Shown: in pieces, positions 8,068 to 16,657 of the stretch | Position numbering within the stretch: the stretch's first letter is position 1 | How the letters are laid out: every line of letters starts with the position of its first letter | Assembly: GCA_018613055.1 (NCBI GenBank) | Contig: JAGGQZ010000028.1 | Location: 1-53,496 of the forward strand | Length of the DNA: 53,496 nucleotides | DNA from: Chryseobacterium sp. ISL-80 | GTDB lineage: Bacteria > Bacillota > Bacilli > Bacillales > Cytobacillaceae | Reading direction: 5' to 3' | Made by a program: the position numbers and the translations under genes | The notes under the pieces: generated by a model | Seen by the model: only the letters and a program-made list of their open reading frames with translations | Databases searched by the model: none | What the model was told of the DNA's origin: nothing

Positions 8068-9216
8068 TTAGTTATAAGCCTTCACGATCTCAACAAACAA
8101 CTGGATGGCAAGTGGCAAGGCTTCTTCATCTATATCAAACTTCGGATGGTGATGCGGGTAGGCGCTTTTTTCACCACCCATTCCAACGAATACAAATGCT
8201 CCTGGTTTGTGAAGCAGGTAATGCGAGAAATCCTCTGCTCCCATACCCGGCTGGACAAGTTCGAATTGGTCATCTCCATAAGCAGATTTGATTACCCCTT
8301 CGACAAAATTGCTTTGTTTTATATCGTTAACCAGTGGAGGCGTCCCCAAAATGAAATCGACTTTCCCCTTTGCGCCGAATGCCGAACAGATCCCCTCAGT
8401 AAGCTTTTCAATCTGTGAGCGCATCGTCTGGACTGCTTCAAGTGTTAAACCTCGAACCGTTCCATGAAGCGAGGCGGAACCGGGGATAATATTATAAGTA
8501 GAACCGGCTTCGATTTTTCCGATGGTAATGACACCCGGTGTGATTGGATTCAGCTTTCTGCTCACAATTCCGTGCAGTGCCTGCATAACATGGGATGCCA
8601 CATAAATCGGGTCCACCGTTTCGTGCGGTGATGCCCCGTGTCCTCCATAGCCCTCAATGGTAATTTCAAAATCATCGCAAGAAGCCATTTGCGGTCCATG
8701 TGCTAGACCAAGCCTTCCCGTTTTCATGCCCTGCCATAAATGGAGGCCAAAAATCGCGTCAACATTATCTAGCACTCCCTGATTGACCAGATATTCCGCA
8801 CCGCTTGGCGTGATTTCCTCTGATGATTGAAAAATAAGCAGTATATTATGGTCTACTTCTTCCCTGTTATTCACAATCCATTCCGCCACTGCCAATAGCA
8901 CGGCCGTATGACCATCATGCCCGCATGTATGTGCCACGCCAGGAATCTTTGAAAGATATGGTTTATCTCCCTCCTCCTGCATCGGTAAAGCATCAATGTC
9001 AGCCCTTAACGCGAGCGTCTTTTCTCCGGTTCTTCCTTTTACAAATCCGACAACACTCGGAGCCTCGAAGTCCAATATTTCAATTTCCAGAGCTTCAAGC
9101 CTGGTTCGAATATATTTACTAGTTTCAAATTCTTCACCAGATAACTCCGGATGCTGATGAAGATAACGGCGGTCCTGCACGGCCTGCTTTATTAGGTGAT
9201 CCGATAAATATGACAT
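8068..9216 (-). CDS. M20 family amidohydrolase
   Basis: This 382-residue protein is a full-length M20D metallopeptidase of the N-acyl-amino-acid/hippurate/IAA-amino-acid hydrolase kind. Metal-binding motifs are visible in order: CGHDGHTAVLL, SSEEITPSGAEYL, HLWQ and GAEDFSHYL. The dimerisation-domain motif GGHGASPHETVDP lies in the middle. It should cleave an amide bond of an N-acylated amino acid in the cytoplasm. The start has an AGGGGGACATAGGG leader. It is transcribed alone and ends in a strong terminator. The upstream side faces the 52-bp repeat array. Confidence 0.9.
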   Translation of the reverse strand: MSYLSDHLIKQAVQDRRYLHQHPELSGEEFETSKYIRTRLEALEIEILDFEAPSVVGFVKGRTGEKTLALRADIDALPMQEEGDKPYLSKIPGVAHTCGHDGHTAVLLAVAEWIVNNREEVDHNILLIFQSSEEITPSGAEYLVNQGVLDNVDAIFGLHLWQGMKTGRLGLAHGPQMASCDDFEITIEGYGGHGASPHETVDPIYVASHVMQALHGIVSRKLNPITPGVITIGKIEAGSTYNIIPGSASLHGTVRGLTLEAVQTMRSQIEKLTEGICSAFGAKGKVDFILGTPPLVNDIKQSNFVEGVIKSAYGDDQFELVQPGMGAEDFSHYLLHKPGAFVFVGMGGEKSAYPHHHPKFDIDEEALPLAIQLFVEIVKAYN

Positions 9217-9370
9217 CCCTATGTCCCCCTATGTATCTATTGTTACTGATTTATAAATATACAAAACAATAATGTAATTATACATCTATGTTTTTGAAAA
9301 TTGAATAGAAAACTTATAGAAGACACTGCTTTGCTGTTGGATGTTTTACTAGTTATCTCTCCTGTGTTTT

Positions 9371-9969
9371 TGTCTGAAGCTCACATTACTTCGGACATTT
9401 CCTTGCTCTTGCATCAGAACTCTGTCCGAAGTCGCCCCGGGTTCGGACATTTTTTTGCTTTCTGGCTGCCCTTTTGTCTGAAGCTGATCTCACTTCGGAC
9501 AAATTCTTGCTCATTCATCGGAACTTTGTCCGAAGTCGCCACAAGTTCGGACATTTTTTTTACTATCTACCTGCCCTTTTGTCTGAAGCTGACCTTACTT
9601 CGGACAAATTCTTGCTCTTTCATTTGAACTTTGTCCGAAATCGCCCCGGGTTCGGACATTTTTTTACTATCTACCTGTACTTTTGTCTGAAGCTGACCTC
9701 ACTTCAGACAAATTCTTGCTCTTTCATCGGAACTTTGTCCGAAGTCGACACAAGTTCGGACATTTTTTTACTATCTACCTGCCCTTTTGTCTGAAGCTGA
9801 CCTCACTTCGGACAAATTCTTGCTCTTTCATCGGAACTTTGTCCAAAGTCGCCACAGGTTTAGACATTTTTTCGCTTTCCACTTGTCATTATTGCTGAAG
9901 ATTAGCTTACTTCTGCCAGACTCTTGCTCTTTCACAAGGTATTAGTATAAAGTCGTACGATGTTCGGAC
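9371..9969. repeat. 52-bp repeat array A1 with 27-bp palindromic cores
   Basis: Ten well-formed units start at 9371, 9423, 9475, 9527, 9580, 9632, 9684, 9736, 9788 and 9840; two decayed ones follow up to 9969. All steps are 52 bp except one of 53. Each unit has a 27-bp core whose ends are TGTCYGAA and TTCGGACA (8-9 bp inverted arms, about 10-base centre) and a 25-bp linker. Two core types alternate, with centres GCTGACCTCAC-like and GTCGCCACAAG-like, so the higher-order unit is about 104 bp. The second type is followed by a T7 run like a terminator. The array fills the space between two minus-strand genes and has no coding sense. Confidence 0.9.
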
Positions 9970-10079
9970 AACTACTCGCGTTTCATCAATATATTGCCCG
10001 AAGCTGCGCTTGGTTGCACTGTCATCTGTTTTATCTTCACTATTTTTTCTCAATACAGCAGGTTGTTCTCCTGCCATCA

Positions 10080-10110
10080 AAAGCAAAAGACGACAGTTAC
10101 ATCCTGTCGC
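10080..10110 (-). terminator. Terminator of chemoreceptor gene
   Basis: A stem CGACAG/CTGTCG with TCTTTTGCTTTT follows on the minus strand just after the chemoreceptor stop. Confidence 0.7.
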
Positions 10111-10126
10111 CTGATTTAATCTCTTT

Positions 10127-11083
10127 TTATAAAGTGAAACTGTCAATCTGCTTATTCGTTTCTTCCAGTTTTATATCCACTTTGCTTGCTTCTTCTATAT
10201 GCTGCTGAATCAGTTCGTTTACTTGATCAAACAAGATTTTTGTTTGGGTAAGTTCGTCCATAACCTGGTTTGAGCTGTCCTTTTGATGCTCGATCTCCAC
10301 GATGACTTCCCCGACTTCTGACTTTACTTTTTGGATAACCGAAGATATGTATTCCATTCCAGCTGATGCATTCTTGCTTAAATTAATGCTCTGGTGGATC
10401 AACTTTGCACTGGATGTTGTCGAATCCATAGTTTCCTCTATTTCGCTCTGGATGTTGGCTGTGAGCAAGCCGATATCATTTGTGCTTTTCGCTGTATTCT
10501 CGGCAAGCTTGCGCACCTCTTCGGCGACCACTGCAAAACCATTGCCATGCTCTCCTGCCCTCGCTGCTTCAATCGATGCATTCAAAGCAAGAAGGTTCGT
10601 CTGGTCGGCAATTTCCTTTATGACCTGGACGATCATTTCAATTTCCTTCGATCGTTCATTTAGTTTCTTCATATTCTGAAATGCCTGATCAGAAATTTCC
10701 CCAACTTGATTAATCAACTGTTCGACCTGCCGGACCATTTCGCCGCCTTCAGCTGATTTTTCGACCATCTCTTTTGATGAACTGATTAAGCCATGACCTT
10801 TACCAGCATGCCCTGCTGCATGATGGACAGAATCCTTACTAATCTCATTCACTTTATCAAAGTGGGTTTTAATCTGACCGACCATACTCCCCAATACATA
10901 ATGTTGATCATTAACCAGTTCATGCTGAGAAATCGTGTTCCCCAATTCCAGCGCGAATTTTTCCATAAAAGCCTGAAAAAAAGCTTCCTTTTCTCCAAAC
11001 TGAGCATACAATTCGTCTACTTTATTTTGAAGTGCCTGTTTTTCCCCTTCAGCTACCTTTAACCGCTTCAACGTTGTCAGCAT
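10127..11083 (-). CDS. Soluble methyl-accepting chemotaxis protein
   Basis: This 318-residue protein has the conserved signalling hairpin [19 protein letters not shown] followed by [16 protein letters not shown], which binds CheA and CheW. No transmembrane helix or HAMP domain is present. The N-terminus (about 80 residues) is a charged coiled coil, followed by a helical stretch with [13 protein letters not shown] that could bind a ligand or metal. It is therefore a cytoplasmic receptor, like YfmS or HemAT in location but without a recognisable globin or PAS domain. The ATG at 11083 is used because of GGAAGA upstream; the frame is open to 11170. No che genes are nearby. Confidence 0.85.
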   Translation of the reverse strand: MLTTLKRLKVAEGEKQALQNKVDELYAQFGEKEAFFQAFMEKFALELGNTISQHELVNDQHYVLGSMVGQIKTHFDKVNEISKDSVHHAAGHAGKGHGLISSSKEMVEKSAEGGEMVRQVEQLINQVGEISDQAFQNMKKLNERSKEIEMIVQVIKEIADQTNLLALNASIEAARAGEHGNGFAVVAEEVRKLAENTAKSTNDIGLLTANIQSEIEETMDSTTSSAKLIHQSINLSKNASAGMEYISSVIQKVKSEVGEVIVEIEHQKDSSNQVMDELTQTKILFDQVNELIQQHIEEASKVDIKLEETNKQIDSFTL

Positions 11084-11241
11084 TCTATCTTCCCACGCTT
11101 TCTCCCTATTTGCATGAAAATTATAGCAATAACAGGAACAGCTCGTTGTGATATTTATCACAGTAACCATAAAACCGGCTAAAGAACCTCAGTCTATCCC
11201 AGCACCAAACAGTGACCATTTACAGCTAAAATAATTGGCCA

Positions 11242-11979
11242 TTATAATTTATGATCCAACTGCCGGCCAATAAACTCCTTAAATGCCCTGATTGGTTTCC
11301 TTTGTGAAGCACTTCTCCACTTCACGTACTCCAATGCGAGAATACATAAAATCAGCCAGATGCCTCCAGCGAGATAGCCGGCGATAACGTCGCTCGGATA
11401 ATGAGCTCCGAGATAAATCCTGCTCATTCCGATAAGGATAGGCATCAATCCACATAGGTAAAATGCAATCCATTTGATTCTTTTTTTCAAGTTCGAGCGA
11501 AGTAAGTAATAACCCAGGAATCCGTAGAAAAGCAAGGAACCCATTGAGTGGCCGCTTGGAAAGCTGTAACCGATCGCGTCGATTGCCTCGTCGATGGACG
11601 GCCGTTCTCTTCCAAAGTATAGTTTCAGCAGCTTTGTCAGCAGGCCGCCTCCTCCAATGGCAATGATGAAAAATAGAATGCTCCATTTGTCTCTCTTTTT
11701 TAACCATAAGAATGAAAGGAAAAGTAGCGAGAAAATGCTAAGGAACCAAATTGAACCTGATTCTGTTATCCAAAACATGATTACATCCAGTGTGTCTGTT
11801 GCGAAATGATGGAAAAAACCAATGATGCTATTATCAAAACTTTCCACTTCGGATTCTAGCATTTCTTCAGCTAGTTCTGCGAATAAGTATAGAAAAGCGA
11901 TGGACACTCCTAAACCGGCTGCAACCAGGAGGACCGGAAGAAGCGTATTTTTCGCTTTTGTTTTCTTGTGATCATTCAT
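11242..11979 (-). CDS. PAP2-family phosphatase (lipid phosphatase)
   Basis: This 245-residue membrane protein carries the three phosphatidic acid phosphatase motifs: KLYFGRERP, FPSGHS and SRIYLGAHYPSD. Five to six membrane helices surround them. Members dephosphorylate lipids such as undecaprenyl pyrophosphate or phosphatidylglycerol phosphate on the outer face of the membrane. The substrate here is not determined. GGAGGG lies ten bases before the ATG. The RsbR-like gene is upstream in the same direction but separated by a terminator. Confidence 0.9.
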   Translation of the reverse strand: MNDHKKTKAKNTLLPVLLVAAGLGVSIAFLYLFAELAEEMLESEVESFDNSIIGFFHHFATDTLDVIMFWITESGSIWFLSIFSLLFLSFLWLKKRDKWSILFFIIAIGGGGLLTKLLKLYFGRERPSIDEAIDAIGYSFPSGHSMGSLLFYGFLGYYLLRSNLKKRIKWIAFYLCGLMPILIGMSRIYLGAHYPSDVIAGYLAGGIWLILCILALEYVKWRSASQRKPIRAFKEFIGRQLDHKL

Positions 11980-12032
11980 TTAACATTTCCCTCCAATCTA
12001 CACAATAGAAGTTCCCTTTTTAAAATAATGGC

Positions 12033-12064
12033 AAACAAAAAACGGCAGCTTAGCCACTGCCGTT
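12033..12064 (-). terminator. Terminator of RsbR-like gene
   Basis: ACGGCAG pairs with CTGCCGT and the minus strand continues with TTTTTTGTTTG. It lies just after the stop codon of the STAS-domain gene. Confidence 0.85.
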
Positions 12065-12075
12065 CGTTCCTCGTA

Positions 12076-12903
12076 TTATTTTCCATAGGATAAAATCGCC
12101 TGCTGGACGGTTCCGTAAGTGTCCAATTTTGAAAAATCGATGCCAGTATTAATGACATCAATTGCGAGATCTGCACGGATTCCTGTTAGCATCGTCTCGA
12201 TTCCGATCAGTTTCAGGACTTTATGGATATTGAAGATCCGTGCTGCAATTTCACCGTCAATCGTTGCAATTCCTGAAAAATCAATAATTAATGTCTTGAT
12301 TCTCAGTTCACTGATTTTCGGGATTACGTGGGTCATGATATAGTCGCTGCGTTCATAATCGAATTCACCAATCAACGGAAGAATTGCCATTCCTTTTTCA
12401 ATTGGGACGATTGGCGAGGACAACTCGGATATAATACGCTCGTTCTTTTTATTCAGATCTTGCGCTTGTCTTTCACGCTCGAGGATCGTCTCAGTGATGC
12501 TTAGATCCAACAGATAACTAAGTCGGCTATTGACGTAAACGGCATCTTCAGTCGAAAGTCCTTCACTTACTGAAACGTTCGTAAGCATTTCGATCAACTG
12601 CAGGCGAGTTTCTGCATAAGGTTTTATGATGCTCTCTAGCTCTAGGGATGCATACTGAAATTGCTTTTGCTTCAGCTGTTTTTCTCTATGCCAATGAATA
12701 AACCTCTCTGCCACCGTCTCGTTCGAAAGATTTAATGTCTCCCCCAAAAACCCCAGGAATTCAGTGTTTGTTTTTATGGACTCGGAAATTATTTCGTCAG
12801 GTAGTTCTATGTCTAGTTTTTTCAGATTATAGTCAGTAATTTCCTTGCTGATCTTTTCAGCATTTTCAATAAGGTATCGGGAAAATCTTTCGATTGGCTT
12901 CAC
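12076..12903 (-). CDS. RsbR-like STAS-domain protein
   Basis: This 275-residue protein has the RsbR paralogue layout. Residues 1-155 form a helical, non-haem-globin-like N-terminal domain and the last 110 residues a STAS domain introduced by ELSSPIVPIEKGMAILPLIG. Where RsbR proteins carry phosphorylated threonines, the sequence reads IDFSGIATIDGEIAARIF, with a Ser and a Thr. RsbR paralogues form the stressosome with RsbS and RsbT and pass signals to sigma B. No rsbS, rsbT or sigB is visible in the window, so this is an orphan sensor unit. The start is GTG after TAGGAG. Confidence 0.85.
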   Translation of the reverse strand: MKPIERFSRYLIENAEKISKEITDYNLKKLDIELPDEIISESIKTNTEFLGFLGETLNLSNETVAERFIHWHREKQLKQKQFQYASLELESIIKPYAETRLQLIEMLTNVSVSEGLSTEDAVYVNSRLSYLLDLSITETILERERQAQDLNKKNERIISELSSPIVPIEKGMAILPLIGEFDYERSDYIMTHVIPKISELRIKTLIIDFSGIATIDGEIAARIFNIHKVLKLIGIETMLTGIRADLAIDVINTGIDFSKLDTYGTVQQAILSYGK

Positions 12904-13002
12904 TTTTTCAGCTCCTATTAATTGTTCCGCTTTTTCTTTTAAAGATTATACCATGTTTGTATCATTAGATAATAATATTAACTGAAGCAATATAAAAAGA
13001 CA

Positions 13003-13031
13003 AAAATAAAACGACAGTTCTAAACTGTCGT
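13003..13031 (-). terminator. Terminator of YdcZ-YeiL-YdcZ operon
   Basis: A perfect 9-bp stem (ACGACAGTT/AACTGTCGT) with a 3-base loop is followed by TTTTATTTTTG on the minus strand. Confidence 0.85.
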
Positions 13032-13047
13032 AAAAAATCGGTCTTAT

Positions 13048-13542
13048 TTATATTATCTCTGCGTTTTTACGCTGGTTTGAGGAAACAGTAGCTTCTTTTT
13101 CTCCTCTTCCTTCACTCCATTTAAAAACGATTACACCTGCTATGATGATGAGGACACCAAGCAATTGTTTTTCAGTAAAAGGAACTTTATCAAGACCCAT
13201 CCAGCCGAGTGAATCCCATAAAACTGCGAATCCAAGTTGCGATGTCAATACGATGGAGATGGCGAATGTCGGTCCGAGAAATCTGATTGCCTGCACGATT
13301 CCAGCAATTACTCCAATTCCAAGGATACCGCTGAACCAATACCACCATTGCATATTCGCCAAATTAAAAATCTCCCGGCCTTCAAAAAACAGGCCGATGA
13401 TGAAGGAAGCCAGAGATCCGAGCCCTAAAACCAGGGTTGTGGTCGCCCAGGATCCTGCTTTTTCATTGACCTTGCTGTTGAAAATATTTTGCATGCCGAC
13501 AAGTGCGCCTGCAATTATGGCAGATAATAAACCTATTAACAT
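13048..13542 (-). CDS. YdcZ/DUF606 half-size DMT transporter, second copy
   Basis: This 164-residue membrane protein has five hydrophobic segments and the DUF606 signatures GALVGMQNIFNSKV, FLGPTFAISIVLTSQLGFAVLWD and GVLIIIAGVIVFKW. DUF606 proteins are half-size members of the drug/metabolite transporter superfamily, so two subunits are expected to make one transporter. Another YdcZ protein lies upstream in the same operon, with a regulator between them; a heterodimer is likely. AGGAGG lies seven bases before the ATG. The substrate is unknown. Confidence 0.85.
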   Translation of the reverse strand: MLIGLLSAIIAGALVGMQNIFNSKVNEKAGSWATTTLVLGLGSLASFIIGLFFEGREIFNLANMQWWYWFSGILGIGVIAGIVQAIRFLGPTFAISIVLTSQLGFAVLWDSLGWMGLDKVPFTEKQLLGVLIIIAGVIVFKWSEGRGEKEATVSSNQRKNAEII

Positions 13543-13560
13543 TGTATAGCCTCCTACTTA

Positions 13561-14262
13561 TCACTCATAAAGATTTTCCTTCGCTGCTAACTTGAGCCCT
13601 TCAAGATCTTTTATCAGAATTGTCCCTTTGTTGCGCTCTACCAGTCCGGCAGCACAGAATTGTTTGATGACCCGATTAAGGTGTCTGTAACTCGTTCCAA
13701 TCAGATTGGCGATATCCATGAGATTGGATGTGCTGACATTTCCATTGACCAGTGCGTCATTTTCATCATAGGCGACTGATACAAGGTAGCTTGCTAACCT
13801 TGTCTCCACAGGGTATAAAATATTGTGGCGCATGAATTGGGATTTGATATAGAATTTCCGTGTAATGATTTCAAGCAAAAATTGCATGAAGGGTGGATGA
13901 TTCTTCAAGAACTGTCTGGCAGCACTTTGCTTTACTCCGATCATGACGACGGGAGTCACAGCTTCCACGGTATTGATGGTGTCGATTTCCTGGACATATT
14001 CAATGTCCCCAATCACTTCGAGAGGTGTTTTAAATGACAGAATCAGTGTCTTACCCTCTTCGGAAGTGGTGTAAATCTTCACCTTTCCTTTTACCAGGAT
14101 GTATAAGAACTCAGCAGCCTCGCCCTGAGAACAAATCAATTCCCCTTTTTTAAAATGGTAAAGTGATAAGTAAGGGAGGATTTCTTCATTAAACAAAGGA
14201 GAAATCTCACCGGACCTCAAGAAATCCTCAAGTTGATCAGCATATTCCATTTTCCTATCCAC
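13561..14262 (-). CDS. Crp/Fnr family regulator, YeiL-like
   Basis: The 233-residue protein has an N-terminal cyclic-nucleotide-binding-type beta barrel (about residues 15-125, with FKKGELICSQGEAAEFLYIL) and a C-terminal winged helix (MDIANLIGTSYRHLNRVIKQF). The combination resembles YeiL regulators. The barrel lacks an obvious cAMP phosphate-binding motif and has no Fnr cysteine cluster, so the signal is unknown. It lies between two ydcZ genes with 15- and 18-base gaps, which suggests that it controls the transporter operon that contains it. The start is GTG after AAGGGAAGG. A palindrome before the operon is a candidate target. Confidence 0.85.
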   Translation of the reverse strand: MDRKMEYADQLEDFLRSGEISPLFNEEILPYLSLYHFKKGELICSQGEAAEFLYILVKGKVKIYTTSEEGKTLILSFKTPLEVIGDIEYVQEIDTINTVEAVTPVVMIGVKQSAARQFLKNHPPFMQFLLEIITRKFYIKSQFMRHNILYPVETRLASYLVSVAYDENDALVNGNVSTSNLMDIANLIGTSYRHLNRVIKQFCAAGLVERNKGTILIKDLEGLKLAAKENLYE

Positions 14263-14277
14263 AATCCTTCCCTTTTG

Positions 14278-14703
14278 TTACATACCGAGAACCATCACTC
14301 CGGCAACCATCATTGTAATACCGATTATCTGTGACATTTTCATTTTTTGCTTTTTGATTTCAAACCAGCCATTCTGGTCAATCAAGACTGTCATTCCAAG
14401 CTGGGAAATCAACATCGCTGAGACGGTTAGAGTGACTCCAATAAAATGGATCGCAGTGACATTCCCAAATACGACAATCGCTCCAAATGTACCGCCAATT
14501 AAATAAAGGGGGCGTACTTTTGAAAACCCCTGGAATTTCCCTTTACCTGAAACCAATAAAATCACTAATGCCAATAAGAACCCTGCAAATTGTGTGATTG
14601 TGGCCGTCTGCCATGTGCCAATATCCTGGCTGATCCTCGAATTGGCTACTCCTTGCAAGGTGATGAACGCTCCCCCTATAACCGCAAAAATAATACCCTT
14701 CAT
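14278..14703 (-). CDS. YdcZ/DUF606 half-size DMT transporter, first copy
   Basis: This 141-residue membrane protein has the same DUF606 pattern as its downstream partner: GGAFITLQGVANSRI, IGVTLTVSAMLISQLGMTVLID and IIGITMMVAGVMVLGM. Five hydrophobic segments are visible. The start is the ATG at 14703 after GAGGAG; the frame is open for five codons more but has only a TTG there. It is the first gene of the ydcZ-yeiL-ydcZ operon. The two half-transporters differ enough to form an antiparallel heterodimer. Confidence 0.85.
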   Translation of the reverse strand: MKGIIFAVIGGAFITLQGVANSRISQDIGTWQTATITQFAGFLLALVILLVSGKGKFQGFSKVRPLYLIGGTFGAIVVFGNVTAIHFIGVTLTVSAMLISQLGMTVLIDQNGWFEIKKQKMKMSQIIGITMMVAGVMVLGM

Positions 14704-14764
14704 TTCTTCTCTCCTCAATCCTAATGTATATGTTCATTAAAAGACAGAACAGAGAATTCAGGAA

Positions 14765-14776
14765 GGACATATGTCC
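14765..14776. promoter_or_regulatory. Candidate operator of ydcZ-yeiL operon
   Basis: The perfect palindrome GGACATATGTCC lies 62 bases upstream of the first ydcZ start codon. Dyads of this size before a Crp/Fnr-encoding operon often are the autoregulatory site, but the sequence is not the standard Crp or Fnr consensus, so the link is an inference. Confidence 0.4.
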
Positions 14777-14813
14777 CAAATTTACAAAAACTATTTTAAA
14801 GAAGAGAGGTTCA

Positions 14814-14857
14814 AAAGAAAAGGCTGAACTAGAAGTCAAATGCTCCAGTCCAGCCTT
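14814..14857 (-). terminator. Terminator of STAS-domain gene (AAGGCTGAA family)
   Basis: AAGGCTGAACT and AGTCCAGCCTT form a stem with one mismatch four bases after the stop codon; TTTTCTTTTG follows on the minus strand. Confidence 0.7.
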
Positions 14858-14860
14858 CTA

Positions 14861-15880
14861 TTATTTCTTTTTCACCAATTCATAGCCATTCTGCTGGATT
14901 GCGTACTCTACGCCCTGCTGCAGACTGGAAAAGGATTGTATTCCTTCGAGATTAACATTGGAACTCAAGATTTGAATGCTCAATTCCGATGACACACCAA
15001 CAATGAAGCATTGGCCGCCAATCAGTCTGATTGCCTGGATTAATTTTTGAATTCCGTGGATGGAATAACTATCAACCTGCTTGATTGCTGTTAAATCGAT
15101 TAACAGGTATTTAGCCTTCAGCCTCGTGAATTCTATAAGTGATTTCTCGGTCATGTTGCTGATCCGCTCTTCGTTGTACTTGCCAATTAACGGGATAACG
15201 AGAATGTCTTTTAGGACAGGAATAATTGGGGAGGACAGCTCTTGAACCAATGAGGACAGCTCTTCGGTCCGCTCTTCTACCTTTTTTTCTAATTCGAGGA
15301 TGCTTTCCTGTTCTTTCTTTCTCGCTAATTCATGGATATTTTGCGAAATCGTTATGTTCGAAGGAAAAATCTCCACTTCATCATATTCATGGCCTTCCAG
15401 CTGGCTTTTCGTCATTTTGTACCACATGTCCTGCTGAAAAAGTCCACTTAAAATGCCGGCCCAATGGCTCGGAAGCAGAACGCCTACTTTATTTTCAGCA
15501 GCGAGCTTAAAAATCCGGTGTTCCCAGCTGTTTCGGATTCTTATGACAGCTCTTTTCTCTTCAAAAGAGTAGTCATGAATCTCAAAAATTCCCCATCCAG
15601 CACTCCTATAAATATCACTGTATTCATTCAAAAGCTCTACGACATCTGTTCTGCCCTCATAATACGAGCTTACCAGTTGTCCCATTCGAAAACCGGTCAC
15701 TTCATAGACAGTCTTCGACACATCATTTCCGGAAATTTCTTCAATTGTTTTCAGAAACAGCTCAATCGCCGAATCCCAGAACAACAAAGCAGGAGCTCCA
15801 TCAAATGTTAGCTCCCCTTCCTGGCTATTCCATACAAACTCATTTTTATTAACTTTTATCTGATAATTAGGATTCCCCAT
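14861..15880 (-). CDS. Sensor protein with C-terminal STAS domain (RsbR-like)
   Basis: This 339-residue protein ends in a STAS domain (about residues 225-335) introduced by LVQELSSPIIPVLKDILVIPL, the same linker as in the RsbR-like protein at 12 kb. A coiled coil (ELEKKVEERTEELSSLVQEL) precedes it. The N-terminal 180 residues have IRNSWEHRIF and FRMGQLVSSYY and look like a small-ligand sensor of the V4R/XylR-N kind; that assignment is tentative. The STAS phosphorylation region reads IDLTAIKQVDSYSIHGI. It may join stressosome complexes. The ATG follows AAGGGAG. Confidence 0.75.
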   Translation of the reverse strand: MGNPNYQIKVNKNEFVWNSQEGELTFDGAPALLFWDSAIELFLKTIEEISGNDVSKTVYEVTGFRMGQLVSSYYEGRTDVVELLNEYSDIYRSAGWGIFEIHDYSFEEKRAVIRIRNSWEHRIFKLAAENKVGVLLPSHWAGILSGLFQQDMWYKMTKSQLEGHEYDEVEIFPSNITISQNIHELARKKEQESILELEKKVEERTEELSSLVQELSSPIIPVLKDILVIPLIGKYNEERISNMTEKSLIEFTRLKAKYLLIDLTAIKQVDSYSIHGIQKLIQAIRLIGGQCFIVGVSSELSIQILSSNVNLEGIQSFSSLQQGVEYAIQQNGYELVKKK

Positions 15881-16070
15881 ATTTCGACTCCCTTAATATT
15901 CGGCTTAGTATCATTCTATATGAACGCCCTGGAAGAATCCAGTATACCAGGTCAATGGAGAAGATGGCCCGGGAAAGTTCTGAAATAAAATGCTTCCTAA
16001 ATGGACCGATTAATTCATAACTCAAATCCTACCCAAAAAAACGCATCGAAGCAACTTTCTTTAAATAAAG

Positions 16071-16247
16071 CTATGTGAACAACTTGGCGATGATGATAAA
16101 TAGGATGGATAAAGAAAAGAAACCAACCATGAAATACCCAAAATACCTTAAAGGCTTCGGCAGCTTCTTTAGGTCAACATCAGTCGGGTATCCTTCAATT
16201 TTACTCATGTGGTCCATAGCGTCATTAATAGGCTTTTTATCCGACAT
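16071..16247 (-). CDS. Small single-pass membrane protein (58 residues)
   Basis: The frame encodes a charged N-terminus (MSDKKPINDAMDHMSKIEGY), a KKLPKPLRY segment and one membrane helix (about residues 36-55, YFMVGFFSLSILFIIIAKLF). GGGAGTGG lies seven bases before the ATG. Codon use and the amphipathic-then-hydrophobic layout support a real gene although it is short. I do not recognise a function. A plus-strand frame over the same bases has no ribosome-binding site. Confidence 0.7.
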   Translation of the reverse strand: MSDKKPINDAMDHMSKIEGYPTDVDLKKLPKPLRYFGYFMVGFFSLSILFIIIAKLFT

Positions 16248-16657
16248 AAAGCCACTCCCTTTTTCTCAAAGTCCTCTTCAACACTATTCTGGATATAAAA
16301 GGCTGTTCCTTCTTTTTTCCTATTTATTTTAAATAATTCATGATAAGTGCTTCTACGAACATAATTGCTTCCACTATTTCTCTTTTTCTACCCAAACCCC
16401 GGCTCCTTCCTCATTTCGGGCGGAGCTTCTCTCTTTCTGCGACCGAAACCTCTGATTACTCCTATTTTCGGGAGCATTCCTTATAGGAAATCTACTGATG
16501 ACAAATAGACTCCAACGTTTTTCATTAGTAAATATGGGAAAAAAAGAAGAATACATAATTATTAAATCAAGAATCAATTCGTCTCCCATTAACTCTTTGA
16601 AGGACAATCCTGTAAAGGGTAAAATAAGGATACGATGACAAGAATGAGGAGTTCGGT
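16248..16657. other. Gene-poor interval
   Basis: No convincing gene is seen. A minus-strand frame of 71 codons (from an ATG near 16590 to 16374) has a weak ribosome-binding site and a composition unlike a folded protein. The last 60 bases carry the leader of the endonuclease gene (GAGGAG before its ATG). Confidence 0.5.

Noticed and set aside
9301-9898. Three long plus-strand frames with repeated SEADLTSDKFLLFH-like words
   Set aside because: They are readings through the 52-bp array. The unit is not a multiple of three, there is no ribosome-binding site, and the same DNA words reappear in all frames.
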